A DNA stretch of 64,000 nt from NCBI RefSeq assembly GCF_013386115.1, contig NZ_JACAOR010000001.1:648639-712638 (forward strand). Reading direction: 5' to 3'. The position numbers and the translations under genes were made by a program. Below are positions 8,604-17,397 of the stretch, one piece after another (the stretch's first letter is position 1; every line of letters begins with the position of its first letter). The notes under the pieces are model-generated. The model saw nothing but the letters and a program-made list of their open reading frames with translations. It made no database searches and was not told where the DNA came from. This stretch comes from Pseudomonas gingeri. GTDB lineage: Bacteria; Pseudomonadota; Gammaproteobacteria; Pseudomonadales; Pseudomonadaceae.

Positions 8604-9509
8604 ATGACCCGAACAGCCCGCGTCACCGATCCTTCCTATGAACTGATGGACGACCATAATGGCCTGTCCATCATCTATCGCCAGCATGGTTTTCCCTGCC
8701 CGCTGGTGCGTTGGCATTTCCACAAGGAATACGAACTGCACCTGATCGTCGCCAGCTCCGGCAAGGTCTTCATTGGTGACTATATCGGCAATTTCTACCC
8801 GCAGAGCCTGTTCCTGACCGGCCCCAACCTCCCCCACAACTGGATCAGCCAGGTGGCCGAGGACGAAGTGGTGCCCAAACGCGACATGCTGGTAAACTTC
8901 ACCGAGGAGCTGTTCGAGGAAGGACACCAGATCTTTGCCGAACTGAAAACCCTGGCGCCGTTGCTCGAACGGGCCCAGTACGGCATCGAATTCCGCTGCA
9001 AGGACACCATCCGCCAGGCCACGCAGCTGATGCAGCGTATCGCCGACGCCCAGGGCGTGACGCGCCTGGGGCACTTCCTGATCCTCCTGGAACTGCTCAG
9101 CGGCTGCACCGACTACCAGTTGCTTTCCGGTGCCACCACCCCGCAACTGGCCGACGAGAACAATATCGACCGCACCAACCGCGCCGTGGACTACATCTTT
9201 GCCCACTATGCCCGGGAACTGCCGCTGGAAGAGGTCGCCGAGTACCTGGGGATGAAGCCCACCTATTTTTCCCGGGTGTTCAAGCAGGCCACCGGGCGCT
9301 GTTTCGTCGAGTTCGTCAATCGCCTGCGGATCAGCAAGTCCTGCGAACTGCTGGCCGACGGCGACAAACCGGTGACCGATGTGTGTTTCGAGTCCGGTTT
9401 CAACAATATTTCCAACTTCAACCGGCGCTTCCAGCAGCTCAAGGGCATGACCCCCTCGCATTATCGACGCCTGGTGGTGCAGCGCCTGACCGAGCAGAAC
9501 CTCGGCTAG
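8604..9509 (+). CDS. mtlR: AraC-family activator of the mannitol/arabitol operon, MtlR
   Basis: This is a 301-residue AraC/XylS-type regulator. The N-terminal half is a cupin-like ligand domain (WHFHKEYELHLIVASSGKVFIGDYIG). The C-terminal ~100 residues hold two helix-turn-helix units, the second with the family signature SGFNNISNFNRRFQQLKGMTPSHYRR. In P. fluorescens, MtlR activates the mtl operon in response to mannitol, sorbitol and arabitol. It lies immediately upstream and in the same direction as mtlE, separated by 384 bases with a REP cluster and a candidate promoter. It is divergent from cobF. The start ATG at 8604 has only a weak ribosome-binding site. Confidence 0.9.
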   Translation: MTRTARVTDPSYELMDDHNGLSIIYRQHGFPCPLVRWHFHKEYELHLIVASSGKVFIGDYIGNFYPQSLFLTGPNLPHNWISQVAEDEVVPKRDMLVNFTEELFEEGHQIFAELKTLAPLLERAQYGIEFRCKDTIRQATQLMQRIADAQGVTRLGHFLILLELLSGCTDYQLLSGATTPQLADENNIDRTNRAVDYIFAHYARELPLEEVAEYLGMKPTYFSRVFKQATGRCFVEFVNRLRISKSCELLADGDKPVTDVCFESGFNNISNFNRRFQQLKGMTPSHYRRLVVQRLTEQNLG

Positions 9510-9517
9510 GCAACCCC

Positions 9518-9620
9518 GATCGTTCCCAGACGGAGCGTTTGCAGCTGTGACGCTCTGCGTCACAAGAATGGACGCGGAGCGTCCAGTGAGGCATTCCCAC
9601 GCAGAGCGTGGGAACGATCG
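9518..9620. repeat. Three-palindrome intergenic repeat (CGTTCCCACGC / GACGCTCTGCGTC type)
   Basis: Three adjacent palindromes make up this element: a GTGACGCTCTGCGTCAC block, a GGACGCGGAGCGTCC block, and an outer GATCGTTCCC...GGGAACGATC pair. The same composite occurs at 38115-38222 and, more degenerate, at 51741-51844; the outer unit alone recurs at 32332-32365. It sits just after the mtlR stop. It could end mtlR transcription or simply be a dispersed repeat. Confidence 0.8.
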
Positions 9621-9776
9621 GGCGCGCGGCTGACGCTTTTTTGCCGTGAAACCTGTACTGATTTACCCCTTCTCCGAGCCCCGATTGCGGGCCATCCCCT
9701 CCCGAACCACTGTTTCGCCGGCCTGCGACATTCCGCCTCAGTGCAAAAAAGTATCGATTGAAGTGTCGTCAAGGAT

Positions 9777-9805
9777 TTGTCAGCACGGCGATTGAGGGCT
9801 GTAAT
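9777..9805 (+). promoter_or_regulatory. Candidate sigma-70 promoter of mtlE
   Basis: TTGTCA at 9777-9782 and TGTAAT at 9800-9805 are separated by 17 bases, a good sigma-70 match about 90 bases upstream of the mtlE ATG. MtlR would be expected to bind just upstream. I see related half-sites (GTCGTCA and TTGTCAG) there but no clear paired operator. The rest of the 9621-9893 gap shows nothing else I recognise. Confidence 0.45.
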
Positions 9806-9893
9806 CATCTGCAGATTCTTCCTGGACACCGGAAGACACAAAAACAATAAACCGACCTTCGACCGCCACTGCGCGCAAGAAGAGGAGTGTTCG

Positions 9894-11204
9894 ATGAAAG
9901 CCATTGCAAAAGCTCTGCTCGTCTCTACCTGCCTGACCATCAGTGGCGTCAGTTTCGGCGCCCAGACCCTGACCATCGCCACCGTCAACAACAGCGACAT
10001 GATTCGCATGCAGAAGCTCTCGAAGACCTTCGAGGCCGAGCATCCGGATATCAAGCTGAACTGGGTGGTCCTGGAAGAAAACGTCCTGCGCCAGCGCCTG
10101 ACCACCGATATCGCCACCCAGGGCGGCCAGTTCGACGTGCTGACCATCGGCATGTACGAAGCCGCGCTCTGGGGCGCCAAGGGCTGGCTGGAGCCCATGA
10201 CCAACCTCCCCGCCGCCTACGATATCGACGACGTCTTCCCGTCGGTCCGCGACGGCCTGTCGGTCAAGGGCACCCTGTTCGCCCTGCCGTTCTACGCCGA
10301 AAGCTCCATGACCTACTACCGCACCGACCTGTTCAAGGACGCCGGGCTGATCATGCCCGAGCGGCCGACCTGGGAACAGATCGGCGAGTTCGCCGCCAAG
10401 CTCAACCATCCCGAGAAGGAACAGTACGGCATCTGCCTGCGCGGCAAGGCCGGCTGGGGCGAGAACATGGCGCTGATCACCACCGTCGCCAACGCCTATG
10501 GCGCGCGCTGGTTCGATGAGAAATGGCAACCGGAATTCAACGGCCCCGAGTGGAAGAACGCCTTGAACTTCTACGTCGAGACCATGAAGAAGTCCGGCCC
10601 GCCCGGTGCTTCGAGCAACGGTTTCAACGAAAACCTGGCGCTGTTCAACAGCGGCAAGTGCGCCATGTGGGTCGATGCCAGCGTGGCCGGCTCCTTCGTC
10701 ACCGACAAGACCCAGAGCAAGGTCAGCGATCACGTCGGCTTTACCTATGCACCGCACCAGGTCACCGAGAAGGGTTCGGCCTGGCTCTACTCCTGGGCCC
10801 TGGCGATCCCCACCAGTTCCAAGGCCAAGGACGCGGCGAAGACGTTCAGCAGCTGGGCCACCTCCAGGGAATACGGGGCACTGGTCGCCAAGGAAGACGG
10901 TATCGCCAACGTACCGCCGGGCACCCGGGCCTCGACCTACAGCGAGGCCTACATGAAGGCCGCGCCGTTCGCCAGGATCACCCTGGAATCGCTGAAAGCC
11001 GCCAACCCGAAAGACCCGAGCGCCAAGCCCGTGCCTTATGTCGGGATCCAGCTGGTGACCATTCCCGAGTTCCAGGCTGTCGGTACCCAGGTCGGCAAGC
11101 AGTTCTCCGCCGCACTGACCGGCCAGACCACGGTCGACAAGGCCCTGGCCGATGCCCAGACCTTCACCGAGCGTGAAATGAAACGCGCGGGTTATCCGAA
11201 GTAA
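9894..11204 (+). CDS. mtlE: Polyol ABC transporter, periplasmic binding protein MtlE
   Basis: This is a 436-residue family-1 extracellular solute-binding protein for mannitol, sorbitol and arabitol. It has a clear signal peptide (MKAIAKALLVSTCLTISGVSFGA). The mature part is rich in binding-protein motifs such as TATQGGQFDVLTIGMYE-like segments and FALPFYAESSMTYYRTDLF. The start ATG at 9894 follows AGAGGAG with good spacing. The open frame upstream (to 9777) lacks a signal peptide and is not used. It is the first gene of mtlEFGKDYZ. A REP pair follows directly, a common arrangement when a binding protein must be made in excess over its permease. Confidence 0.93.
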   Translation: MKAIAKALLVSTCLTISGVSFGAQTLTIATVNNSDMIRMQKLSKTFEAEHPDIKLNWVVLEENVLRQRLTTDIATQGGQFDVLTIGMYEAALWGAKGWLEPMTNLPAAYDIDDVFPSVRDGLSVKGTLFALPFYAESSMTYYRTDLFKDAGLIMPERPTWEQIGEFAAKLNHPEKEQYGICLRGKAGWGENMALITTVANAYGARWFDEKWQPEFNGPEWKNALNFYVETMKKSGPPGASSNGFNENLALFNSGKCAMWVDASVAGSFVTDKTQSKVSDHVGFTYAPHQVTEKGSAWLYSWALAIPTSSKAKDAAKTFSSWATSREYGALVAKEDGIANVPPGTRASTYSEAYMKAAPFARITLESLKAANPKDPSAKPVPYVGIQLVTIPEFQAVGTQVGKQFSAALTGQTTVDKALADAQTFTEREMKRAGYPK

Positions 11205-11221
11205 CAGGGACACACCGTCCC

Positions 11222-11322
11222 CTGTAGGAGCCGGCTTGCCGGCGATGAGGCCCTTGAGCCTTGCGGCAACCTTTCGGTCGCTATCGCTGCGATGCGGCGT
11301 TCCGACAGGCCAGCTCCTACAG
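11222..11322. repeat. REP pair between mtlE and mtlF
   Basis: CTGTAGGAGCCGGCTTGCCGGC at the left and GGCCAGCTCCTACAG at the right form an inverted pair around a ~65-base centre, typical of Pseudomonas REP/BIME units. The transcript here would fold into a stable stem between the binding-protein and permease genes. It could protect the upstream mtlE mRNA or cause partial termination. Confidence 0.8.
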
Positions 11323-11359
11323 ATTGCCCGCTCCTTGCACCTAATCGGTTTTGAACACC

Positions 11360-12286
11360 ATGAATACCTCCACTGCCAAAGCCCATATGGATATACCCCA
11401 GCCGTTGCGCAAAAGCCGTCTGCGCAATCCCGGCTGGTTCCTGGTCTCACCATCAGTCGGCCTGTTGCTGCTGTGGATGATCGTGCCCCTGGGCATGACC
11501 GTTTACTTTTCGCTGATCCGCTACAACCTGCTCTATCCGGGCGAAAACCAGTTTGTCGGCCTGGAGAACTACACCTACTTCCTCACCGACTCGGGCTTCC
11601 TGCCCGGCGCCACCAACACCCTGTTGCTGGTGGGCAGCGTGCTGCTGATCAGCGTGGTGTTCGGCGTGCTGATCTCGGCCCTGCTGGAAGCCAGCGAATT
11701 CCTCGGTCGCGGCATCGTCCGGGTCCTGCTGATCTCGCCGTTCTTCATCATGCCCACGGTCGGCGCGCTGATCTGGAAAAACCTGATATTCCACCCGGTC
11801 TCGGGGATTCTCGCCGCTCTCTGGCGCCTGTTCGGCGCCCAGCCGGTGGACTGGCTGGCCCATTACCCGCTGCTGTCGATCATCATCATTGTCTCCTGGC
11901 AGTGGTTGCCCTTCGCCATCCTGATCCTGATGACCGCCATGCAGTCCCTGGACCAGGAACAGAAGGAAGCCGCGCGCCTGGACGGTGCCGGTCCCGTGGC
12001 GATCTTCTGGCACCTGACCCTGCCGCACCTGGCCCGGCCGATTGCCGTGGTGGTGATGATCGAAACCATCTTCCTGCTCTCGGTATTCGCCGAAATCTTC
12101 ACCACCACCAACGGCGGTCCGGGTTATGCCTCGACCAACCTGGCGTACCTGATCTACAACCAGGCCCTGGTGCAGTTCGACGTCGGCATGGCCTCGGCCG
12201 GCGGCCTGATCGCCGTGATCATCGCCAATATCGCCGCGATCATCCTGGTGCGGATGATCGGCAAAAACCTGACAGACAAGCCTTGA
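11360..12286 (+). CDS. mtlF: Polyol ABC transporter permease MtlF
   Basis: This is a 308-residue MalF-type inner-membrane permease with about six transmembrane helices. The first is SVGLLLLWMIVPLGMTVYFS near residue 35. The cytoplasmic EAA loop EQKEAARLDGAGPVAIFWHL, which docks on the ATPase MtlK, is near residues 205-225. I use the ATG at 11360. A TTG three codons earlier is possible, and neither has a strong ribosome-binding site. It pairs with MtlG, which starts 10 bases after its stop. Confidence 0.92.
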   Translation: MNTSTAKAHMDIPQPLRKSRLRNPGWFLVSPSVGLLLLWMIVPLGMTVYFSLIRYNLLYPGENQFVGLENYTYFLTDSGFLPGATNTLLLVGSVLLISVVFGVLISALLEASEFLGRGIVRVLLISPFFIMPTVGALIWKNLIFHPVSGILAALWRLFGAQPVDWLAHYPLLSIIIIVSWQWLPFAILILMTAMQSLDQEQKEAARLDGAGPVAIFWHLTLPHLARPIAVVVMIETIFLLSVFAEIFTTTNGGPGYASTNLAYLIYNQALVQFDVGMASAGGLIAVIIANIAAIILVRMIGKNLTDKP

Positions 12287-12296
12287 GGCCCGCGCC

Positions 12297-13133
12297 ATGA
12301 CCCTCACACTCAAACAATCCCGGCGCCTGCAAAGCGTGCTGCTCGGCATCCTGGCCTGGGCCATCGCGATCCTGATCTTCTTCCCGATCTTCTGGATGGT
12401 GCTGACCAGCTTCAAGACCGAGATCGATGCATTCGCCACGCCGCCGCAGTTCTTCTTCACCCCGACGCTGGAGAACTACCTGCATATCCAGGAACGCAGC
12501 GACTACTTTCACTTCGCCTGGAACTCGGTGGTGATCTCCTTCAGCGCCACGCTGCTGTGCATGCTGATCGCCGTACCGGCGGCCTACTCCATGGCGTTCT
12601 ACGAAACCCAGCGGACCAAGCGCACCCTGCTGTGGATGCTCTCCACCAAGATGCTGCCGCCGGTGGGCGTGCTGATGCCGATCTACCTGCTGGCCAAGTC
12701 CTTCGGCCTGCTCGATACACGCATCGCGCTGATCGTGATCTACACCCTGATCAACCTGCCGATCGTGGTCTGGATGGTGTACACCTACTTCAAGGACATC
12801 CCCAAGGACATCCTCGAAGCCGCCCGCCTCGATGGCGCCACACTGCTGCAGGAAATGGTCCGGGTGCTGCTGCCCATCAGCAAGGGCGGGCTCGCCTCGA
12901 CCATGCTGCTGTCGTTGATCCTGTGCTGGAACGAGGCGTTCTGGTCGCTGAACCTGACTTCCTCCAGTGCCGCGCCGCTGACGGCGTTGATCGCGTCCTA
13001 CTCCAGCCCCGAGGGCTTGTTCTGGGCCAAGCTGTCCGCCGTCTCGACCCTGGCCTGCGCACCGATCCTGATCTTCGGCTGGATCAGCCAGAAACAACTG
13101 GTACGCGGCCTGTCCTTCGGCGCCGTGAAATAG
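12297..13133 (+). CDS. mtlG: Polyol ABC transporter permease MtlG
   Basis: This is a 278-residue MalG-type permease. It has six predicted transmembrane helices beginning with LGILAWAIAILIFFPIFWMV. The EAA loop PKDILEAARLDGATLLQEMV is near residues 175-195, and the C-terminus is the usual KQLVRGLSFGAVK of carbohydrate-uptake permeases. It forms the membrane channel with MtlF. A second REP pair separates it from mtlK. Confidence 0.93.
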   Translation: MTLTLKQSRRLQSVLLGILAWAIAILIFFPIFWMVLTSFKTEIDAFATPPQFFFTPTLENYLHIQERSDYFHFAWNSVVISFSATLLCMLIAVPAAYSMAFYETQRTKRTLLWMLSTKMLPPVGVLMPIYLLAKSFGLLDTRIALIVIYTLINLPIVVWMVYTYFKDIPKDILEAARLDGATLLQEMVRVLLPISKGGLASTMLLSLILCWNEAFWSLNLTSSSAAPLTALIASYSSPEGLFWAKLSAVSTLACAPILIFGWISQKQLVRGLSFGAVK

Positions 13134-13161
13134 ACCGGCATTTTTGAACACCACAGAACCC

Positions 13162-13247
13162 CTGTAGGAGCTGGCTTGCCAGCGATGACGACCGAATGGT
13201 CGCCGCCAGGCCCAAGGGCCTCATCGCCGGCAAGCCGGCTCCCACAA
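13162..13247. repeat. REP pair between mtlG and mtlK
   Basis: CTGTAGGAGCTGGCTTGCCAGC and the oppositely oriented GCCGGCAAGCCGGCTCCCACA flank a short centre. This is the same REP class as at 11222-11322, so the operon is interrupted twice by stem-forming repeats. Confidence 0.78.
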
Positions 13248-13265
13248 TTCAAGAGGAGCCTCACC

Positions 13266-14369
13266 ATGGCCAACCTGAAAATCAAGAATCTGCAAAAAGG
13301 CTTCGAAGGCTTTTCCATCATCAAGGGCATCGACCTGGAGGTCCGTGACCGCGAGTTCGTGGTCTTCGTCGGTCCGTCCGGCTGCGGCAAGTCCACCCTG
13401 CTGCGATTGATCGCCGGGCTCGAGGAAGTCACCTCCGGCACCATCGAACTGGACGGTCGCGACATTACCGAAGTCAGCCCGGCCAAGCGCGACCTGGCGA
13501 TGGTGTTCCAGACCTACGCCCTGTACCCGCACATGAGCGTGCGCAAGAACATGTCTTTCGCCCTCGACCTGGCCGGCGTGGCCAAGGCCGAGGTCGAGCG
13601 CAAGGTCAACGAGGCCGCGCGCATCCTCGAACTCGGCCCGTTGCTCGAACGCAAGCCCAAGCAACTTTCCGGCGGCCAGCGCCAGCGGGTCGCCATCGGT
13701 CGGGCGATCGTGCGCAATCCGAAGATCTTCCTGTTCGACGAACCGCTGTCCAACCTCGACGCCGCCCTGCGGGTGCAGATGCGCCTGGAACTGGCGCGGC
13801 TGCACAAGGAACTGCAGGCGACCATGATCTACGTGACCCACGACCAGGTCGAAGCCATGACCCTGGCCGACAAGGTGGTGGTCCTCAACAGCGGTCGCGT
13901 CGAGCAGGTCGGCTCGCCCCTGGAGCTCTACCACTCTCCGGCCAACCTGTTTGTCGCCGGCTTCCTCGGCACGCCGAAGATGGGCTTCCTCAAGGGCAAG
14001 GTCAGCCGCGTCGACGGCCAGGGCTGTGAAGTCGAACTGGAGGCCGGCACCCGTATCAACCTGCCCCACAGCGGCGCCAGCCTCAGCGTCGGCAGCCCGG
14101 TGACCCTGGGCATCCGCCCGGAACACCTGGAAATAGCCAAACCCGGGGACTGCACCCTGCAAGTCACCGCCGATGTCGGCGAGCGCCTGGGCAGCGACAC
14201 CTTCTGCCACGTCGTGACCCGCTCCGGCGAGCCGCTGACCATGCGTATCCGCGGCGACCTGGCCAGCCAGTACGGCGAAACGCTCAACCTGCACCTGGAC
14301 AGCACCCACTGCCACCTATTCGATGACGACGGTGTGGCGGTCGCCCGCCCGCTGCGCGCTGCCGCCTGA
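13266..14369 (+). CDS. mtlK: Polyol ABC transporter ATPase MtlK
   Basis: This is a 367-residue MalK/UgpC-type ATPase that energises MtlFG. Walker A GPSGCGKST is at residues 36-44, followed by the Q-loop FQTYALYPHM, signature LSGGQRQRVAIGRA, Walker B IFLFDEPLSNLD and switch His in VTHDQ. A ~130-residue C-terminal TOBE/regulatory domain is typical of sugar importers. The start ATG at 13266 follows AGAGGAGCC. mtlD begins 19 bases downstream. Confidence 0.95.
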   Translation: MANLKIKNLQKGFEGFSIIKGIDLEVRDREFVVFVGPSGCGKSTLLRLIAGLEEVTSGTIELDGRDITEVSPAKRDLAMVFQTYALYPHMSVRKNMSFALDLAGVAKAEVERKVNEAARILELGPLLERKPKQLSGGQRQRVAIGRAIVRNPKIFLFDEPLSNLDAALRVQMRLELARLHKELQATMIYVTHDQVEAMTLADKVVVLNSGRVEQVGSPLELYHSPANLFVAGFLGTPKMGFLKGKVSRVDGQGCEVELEAGTRINLPHSGASLSVGSPVTLGIRPEHLEIAKPGDCTLQVTADVGERLGSDTFCHVVTRSGEPLTMRIRGDLASQYGETLNLHLDSTHCHLFDDDGVAVARPLRAAA

Positions 14370-14388
14370 TTGACGAGAGCACTTTGCA

Positions 14389-15870
14389 ATGAACCTGAAC
14401 AAACAGAACCTGCACAACCTGGCTCCTGAAGTGGCGCTGCCGCAGTACGCGGCGGCCAACACCCGGCAAGGCATCGCCCATATCGGCGTCGGCGGTTTTC
14501 ACCGTGCCCACCAGGCCTATTACACCGACGCCCTGATGAACCTCGGCGAAGGCCTGGACTGGAGCATCTGCGGCGTCGGCCTGCGCAAGGAAGACCAGGG
14601 CGTACGCGATGCCCTGGCGGCCCAGGACTATCTCTACACGCTCTATGAACTGGGGGACGGCAACGACACCGAGACCCGCGTGATCGCCTCCATCAGCGGC
14701 ATGCTGCTGGCCCAGGACGACGCCCAGGCGCTGATCGACAAACTGGCCTCGCCGCAGATCCGCATCGTGTCCCTGACCATCACCGAGGGCGGCTACTGCA
14801 TCGACGACAGCAACGGCGAGTTCATGAGCCACCTGCCGCAGATCCAGCACGACCTGCGCCATCCTGACGCGCCACAGACCGTCTTCGGCTTCCTCTGCGC
14901 GGCCCTGGCCAAGCGCCGCGCCAGCGGCATCCCGGCCTTCACCCTGATGTCCTGCGATAACCTGCCGCACAACGGCGCGGTAACCCGCAAGGCACTGCTG
15001 GCCTTTGCCGCCCTGCGCGACGCCGACCTGCACGACTGGATCGCCGGGCATGTCAGCTTCCCCAACGCCATGGTCGATCGCATCACCCCGATGACCAGTG
15101 CCGCCCATCGCCTGCAACTGCATGACGAGCATGGTATCGACGACGCCTGGCCGGTGGTCTGCGAACCCTTTGTGCAGTGGGTCCTGGAAGACAAGTTCGG
15201 CAACGGCCGGCCGGCCTGGGAGAAGGTCGGCGTCCAGTTCACCGACGACGTCACCCCCTACGAAGAGATGAAGATCAAGCTGCTCAACGGCAGCCACCTG
15301 GCCCTCACCTACCTGGGCTTCCTCAAGGGCTACCGCTTCGTCCACGAAACCATGAACGATCCGTTGTTCGTGGCCTACATGCGGGCCTACATGGACCTGG
15401 ATGTGACCCCGCAACTGGCGCCGGTGCCGGGAATCGACCTGACCGACTACAAGAACACCCTGGTCGAGCGTTTCTCCAACCAGGCGATTGCCGATCAGCT
15501 GGAACGGGTCTGTTCCGACGGTTCGTCGAAGTTTCCCAAGTTCACCATCCCGACCATCAACCGGCTGATCGCCGACGGTCGCGAAACCGAACGCGCGGCG
15601 CTGGTGGTGGCGGCCTGGGCCCTGTACCTCAAGGGCGTCGATGAAAACGGCACGACCTACCGCATTCCCGACCCGCGGGCCGAGTTTTGCCAGGCGCTGG
15701 TGGCCGATGACAGCCTGATCGTCCAGCGCCTGCTGGCGGTGGAAGAAATCTTCGGTACGGCCATTCCCCGCTCGGCGGCGTTTGTCGCCGCCTTCGAAAA
15801 CTGCTTCAACAGCTTGCGGGAAGTGGGTGTGAGCAAGACACTGGAGCGTATGCTGGCCAAACGGGATTGA
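14389..15870 (+). CDS. mtlD: Mannitol 2-dehydrogenase MtlD
   Basis: This is a 493-residue polyol-specific long-chain dehydrogenase/reductase. It oxidises mannitol to fructose, sorbitol to fructose and arabitol to xylulose, with NAD+. The N-terminal Rossmann segment is GIAHIGVGGFHRAHQAYYTD. The substrate domain carries KIKLLNGSHLALTYLG, whose Lys, Asn and His are the catalytic residues of this family. The length equals that of the characterised P. fluorescens enzyme. It is followed directly by mtlY, so dehydrogenase and kinases are co-expressed with the importer. Confidence 0.95.
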   Translation: MNLNKQNLHNLAPEVALPQYAAANTRQGIAHIGVGGFHRAHQAYYTDALMNLGEGLDWSICGVGLRKEDQGVRDALAAQDYLYTLYELGDGNDTETRVIASISGMLLAQDDAQALIDKLASPQIRIVSLTITEGGYCIDDSNGEFMSHLPQIQHDLRHPDAPQTVFGFLCAALAKRRASGIPAFTLMSCDNLPHNGAVTRKALLAFAALRDADLHDWIAGHVSFPNAMVDRITPMTSAAHRLQLHDEHGIDDAWPVVCEPFVQWVLEDKFGNGRPAWEKVGVQFTDDVTPYEEMKIKLLNGSHLALTYLGFLKGYRFVHETMNDPLFVAYMRAYMDLDVTPQLAPVPGIDLTDYKNTLVERFSNQAIADQLERVCSDGSSKFPKFTIPTINRLIADGRETERAALVVAAWALYLKGVDENGTTYRIPDPRAEFCQALVADDSLIVQRLLAVEEIFGTAIPRSAAFVAAFENCFNSLREVGVSKTLERMLAKRD

Positions 15871-15900
15871 ATGACCGAGTCACAACCACCAGGTACTGCC

Positions 15901-17391
15901 ATGAACCAGAAACTCTACCTCGGCATCGATTGCGGCACCCAGGGCACCAAGGCGATTGTCCTTGACATCGTCAGCGGCCAGGTGCTCGGCCAGGGCTCGG
16001 CCCCCCACGATATGATCAGCGGTGCCAATGGCCGCCGCGAACAGGACACCGGCCAATGGCTGGAGGCCTTTGTCCTGGCCACCCGCCAGGCATTGCAGGC
16101 CGCCGGGGTCGACGGCCAGGCCATCCTCGGCATCGGTGTTTCCGGCCAGCAGCACGGCCTGGTGCTGCTCGACGAGCAAGGCCAGGTCCTGCGCCCGGCC
16201 AAGCTCTGGTGCGACACCGAAACCACCCCGGAAAACCAGCGCCTGCTGGAACACCTGGGCGGCGAAGCCGGTTCGCTCGAACGCCTGGGCCTGGTGATCG
16301 CTCCCGGCTACACCGTGTCCAAGCTGCTCTGGACCCGGGAACAGCATCCCGAGCTGTTTGCCCGGATCGCCCATATCCTGCTGCCCCACGACTACCTCAA
16401 CTACTGGCTGACCGGTCGTGCCTGCGCGGAATACGGCGACGCCTCGGGCAGTGGCTACTTCGACGTGCGCAAGCGCAGCTGGGACCTGCAACTGCTGCGC
16501 GACATCGACCCCAGCGGGCGCCTGCAAGCGGCCTTGCCGGAGCTGCTGGAAGCCCACCAGCCGGTCGGTCGGGTACTGCCCGAAATCGCCCGGCAACTGG
16601 GGATCAACCCCGACGCCCTGGTGTCCAGCGGCGGCGGCGACAACATGATGGGCGCCATCGGCACCGGCAATATCCAACCGGGCGTGATCACCATGAGCCT
16701 GGGTTCCTCCGGCACCGTGTACGCCTACGCCGAACAACCGCTGATCAGCCCCGACGCCTCGGTCGCGGCCTTCTGCTCTTCCAGCGGCGGCTGGCTGCCG
16801 TTGATCTGCACCATGAACCTGACCAACGCCACCGGCGCGGTGCGCGAACTGTTCGATCTCGGGCTCGATGACTTCAATGCCCGGGTGCGCGAGGCCCCCA
16901 TCGGCGCCGACGGTGTCAGCATGCTGCCGTTCCTCAATGGCGAACGGGTGCCCGCCCTGCCCCAGGCCACCGGCAGCCTGCTCGGCCTGACCCTGACCAA
17001 CCTGACCCAGGCCAATCTTTGCCGGGCCGTGGTCGAAGGCACCACGTTCGGCCTGCGCTACGGCCTTGACCTGCTGCGCGGCAACGGCCTGCAGAGCCAC
17101 GGTATCCGCCTGACCGGCGGCGGTGCGAAAAGCGCGGTGTGGCGACAGATGGTCGCCGATATCATGGACACCCCGGTGGTCTGTACCGAACAGGGCGAAG
17201 CCGCCGCCCTCGGTGCGGCGATCCAGGCCGCCTGGTGCGAGTCCGGGGCGATTCACAGTCTGGCCGAACTGTGCGAGCGTTGCGTCAGTCTCGATGCCGC
17301 CAGCGAAACCCGGCCGATCCCGGCCAATGTCAGCGCCTATCAACCGATTTATCACCGCTACCGCCAACAGGTCGCGGCCATTCAAGAGTAA
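15901..17391 (+). CDS. mtlY: Xylulokinase MtlY
   Basis: This is a 496-residue FGGY-family carbohydrate kinase that phosphorylates D-xylulose made from arabitol by MtlD. It begins MNQKLYLGIDCGTQGTKAIV (phosphate-1 motif). It carries GIGVSGQQHGLVLLD early, GAIGTG and SLGSSGTV in the second domain, and the C-terminal adenosine motif LTGGGAKSAVWRQMVADI. An ATG at 15871, directly after the mtlD stop, is in frame. I prefer 15901 because the family starts close to the LYLGID strand. mtlZ starts 6 bases after its stop. Confidence 0.92.
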   Translation: MNQKLYLGIDCGTQGTKAIVLDIVSGQVLGQGSAPHDMISGANGRREQDTGQWLEAFVLATRQALQAAGVDGQAILGIGVSGQQHGLVLLDEQGQVLRPAKLWCDTETTPENQRLLEHLGGEAGSLERLGLVIAPGYTVSKLLWTREQHPELFARIAHILLPHDYLNYWLTGRACAEYGDASGSGYFDVRKRSWDLQLLRDIDPSGRLQAALPELLEAHQPVGRVLPEIARQLGINPDALVSSGGGDNMMGAIGTGNIQPGVITMSLGSSGTVYAYAEQPLISPDASVAAFCSSSGGWLPLICTMNLTNATGAVRELFDLGLDDFNARVREAPIGADGVSMLPFLNGERVPALPQATGSLLGLTLTNLTQANLCRAVVEGTTFGLRYGLDLLRGNGLQSHGIRLTGGGAKSAVWRQMVADIMDTPVVCTEQGEAAALGAAIQAAWCESGAIHSLAELCERCVSLDAASETRPIPANVSAYQPIYHRYRQQVAAIQE

Positions 17392-17397
17392 GCATCC

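Noticed and set aside
8472..9563. Upstream extension of cobF as one 616-residue protein
   Set aside because: The extension is antisense to mtlR. The GTG at 8471 with AGGAG gives a normal-length CobF.
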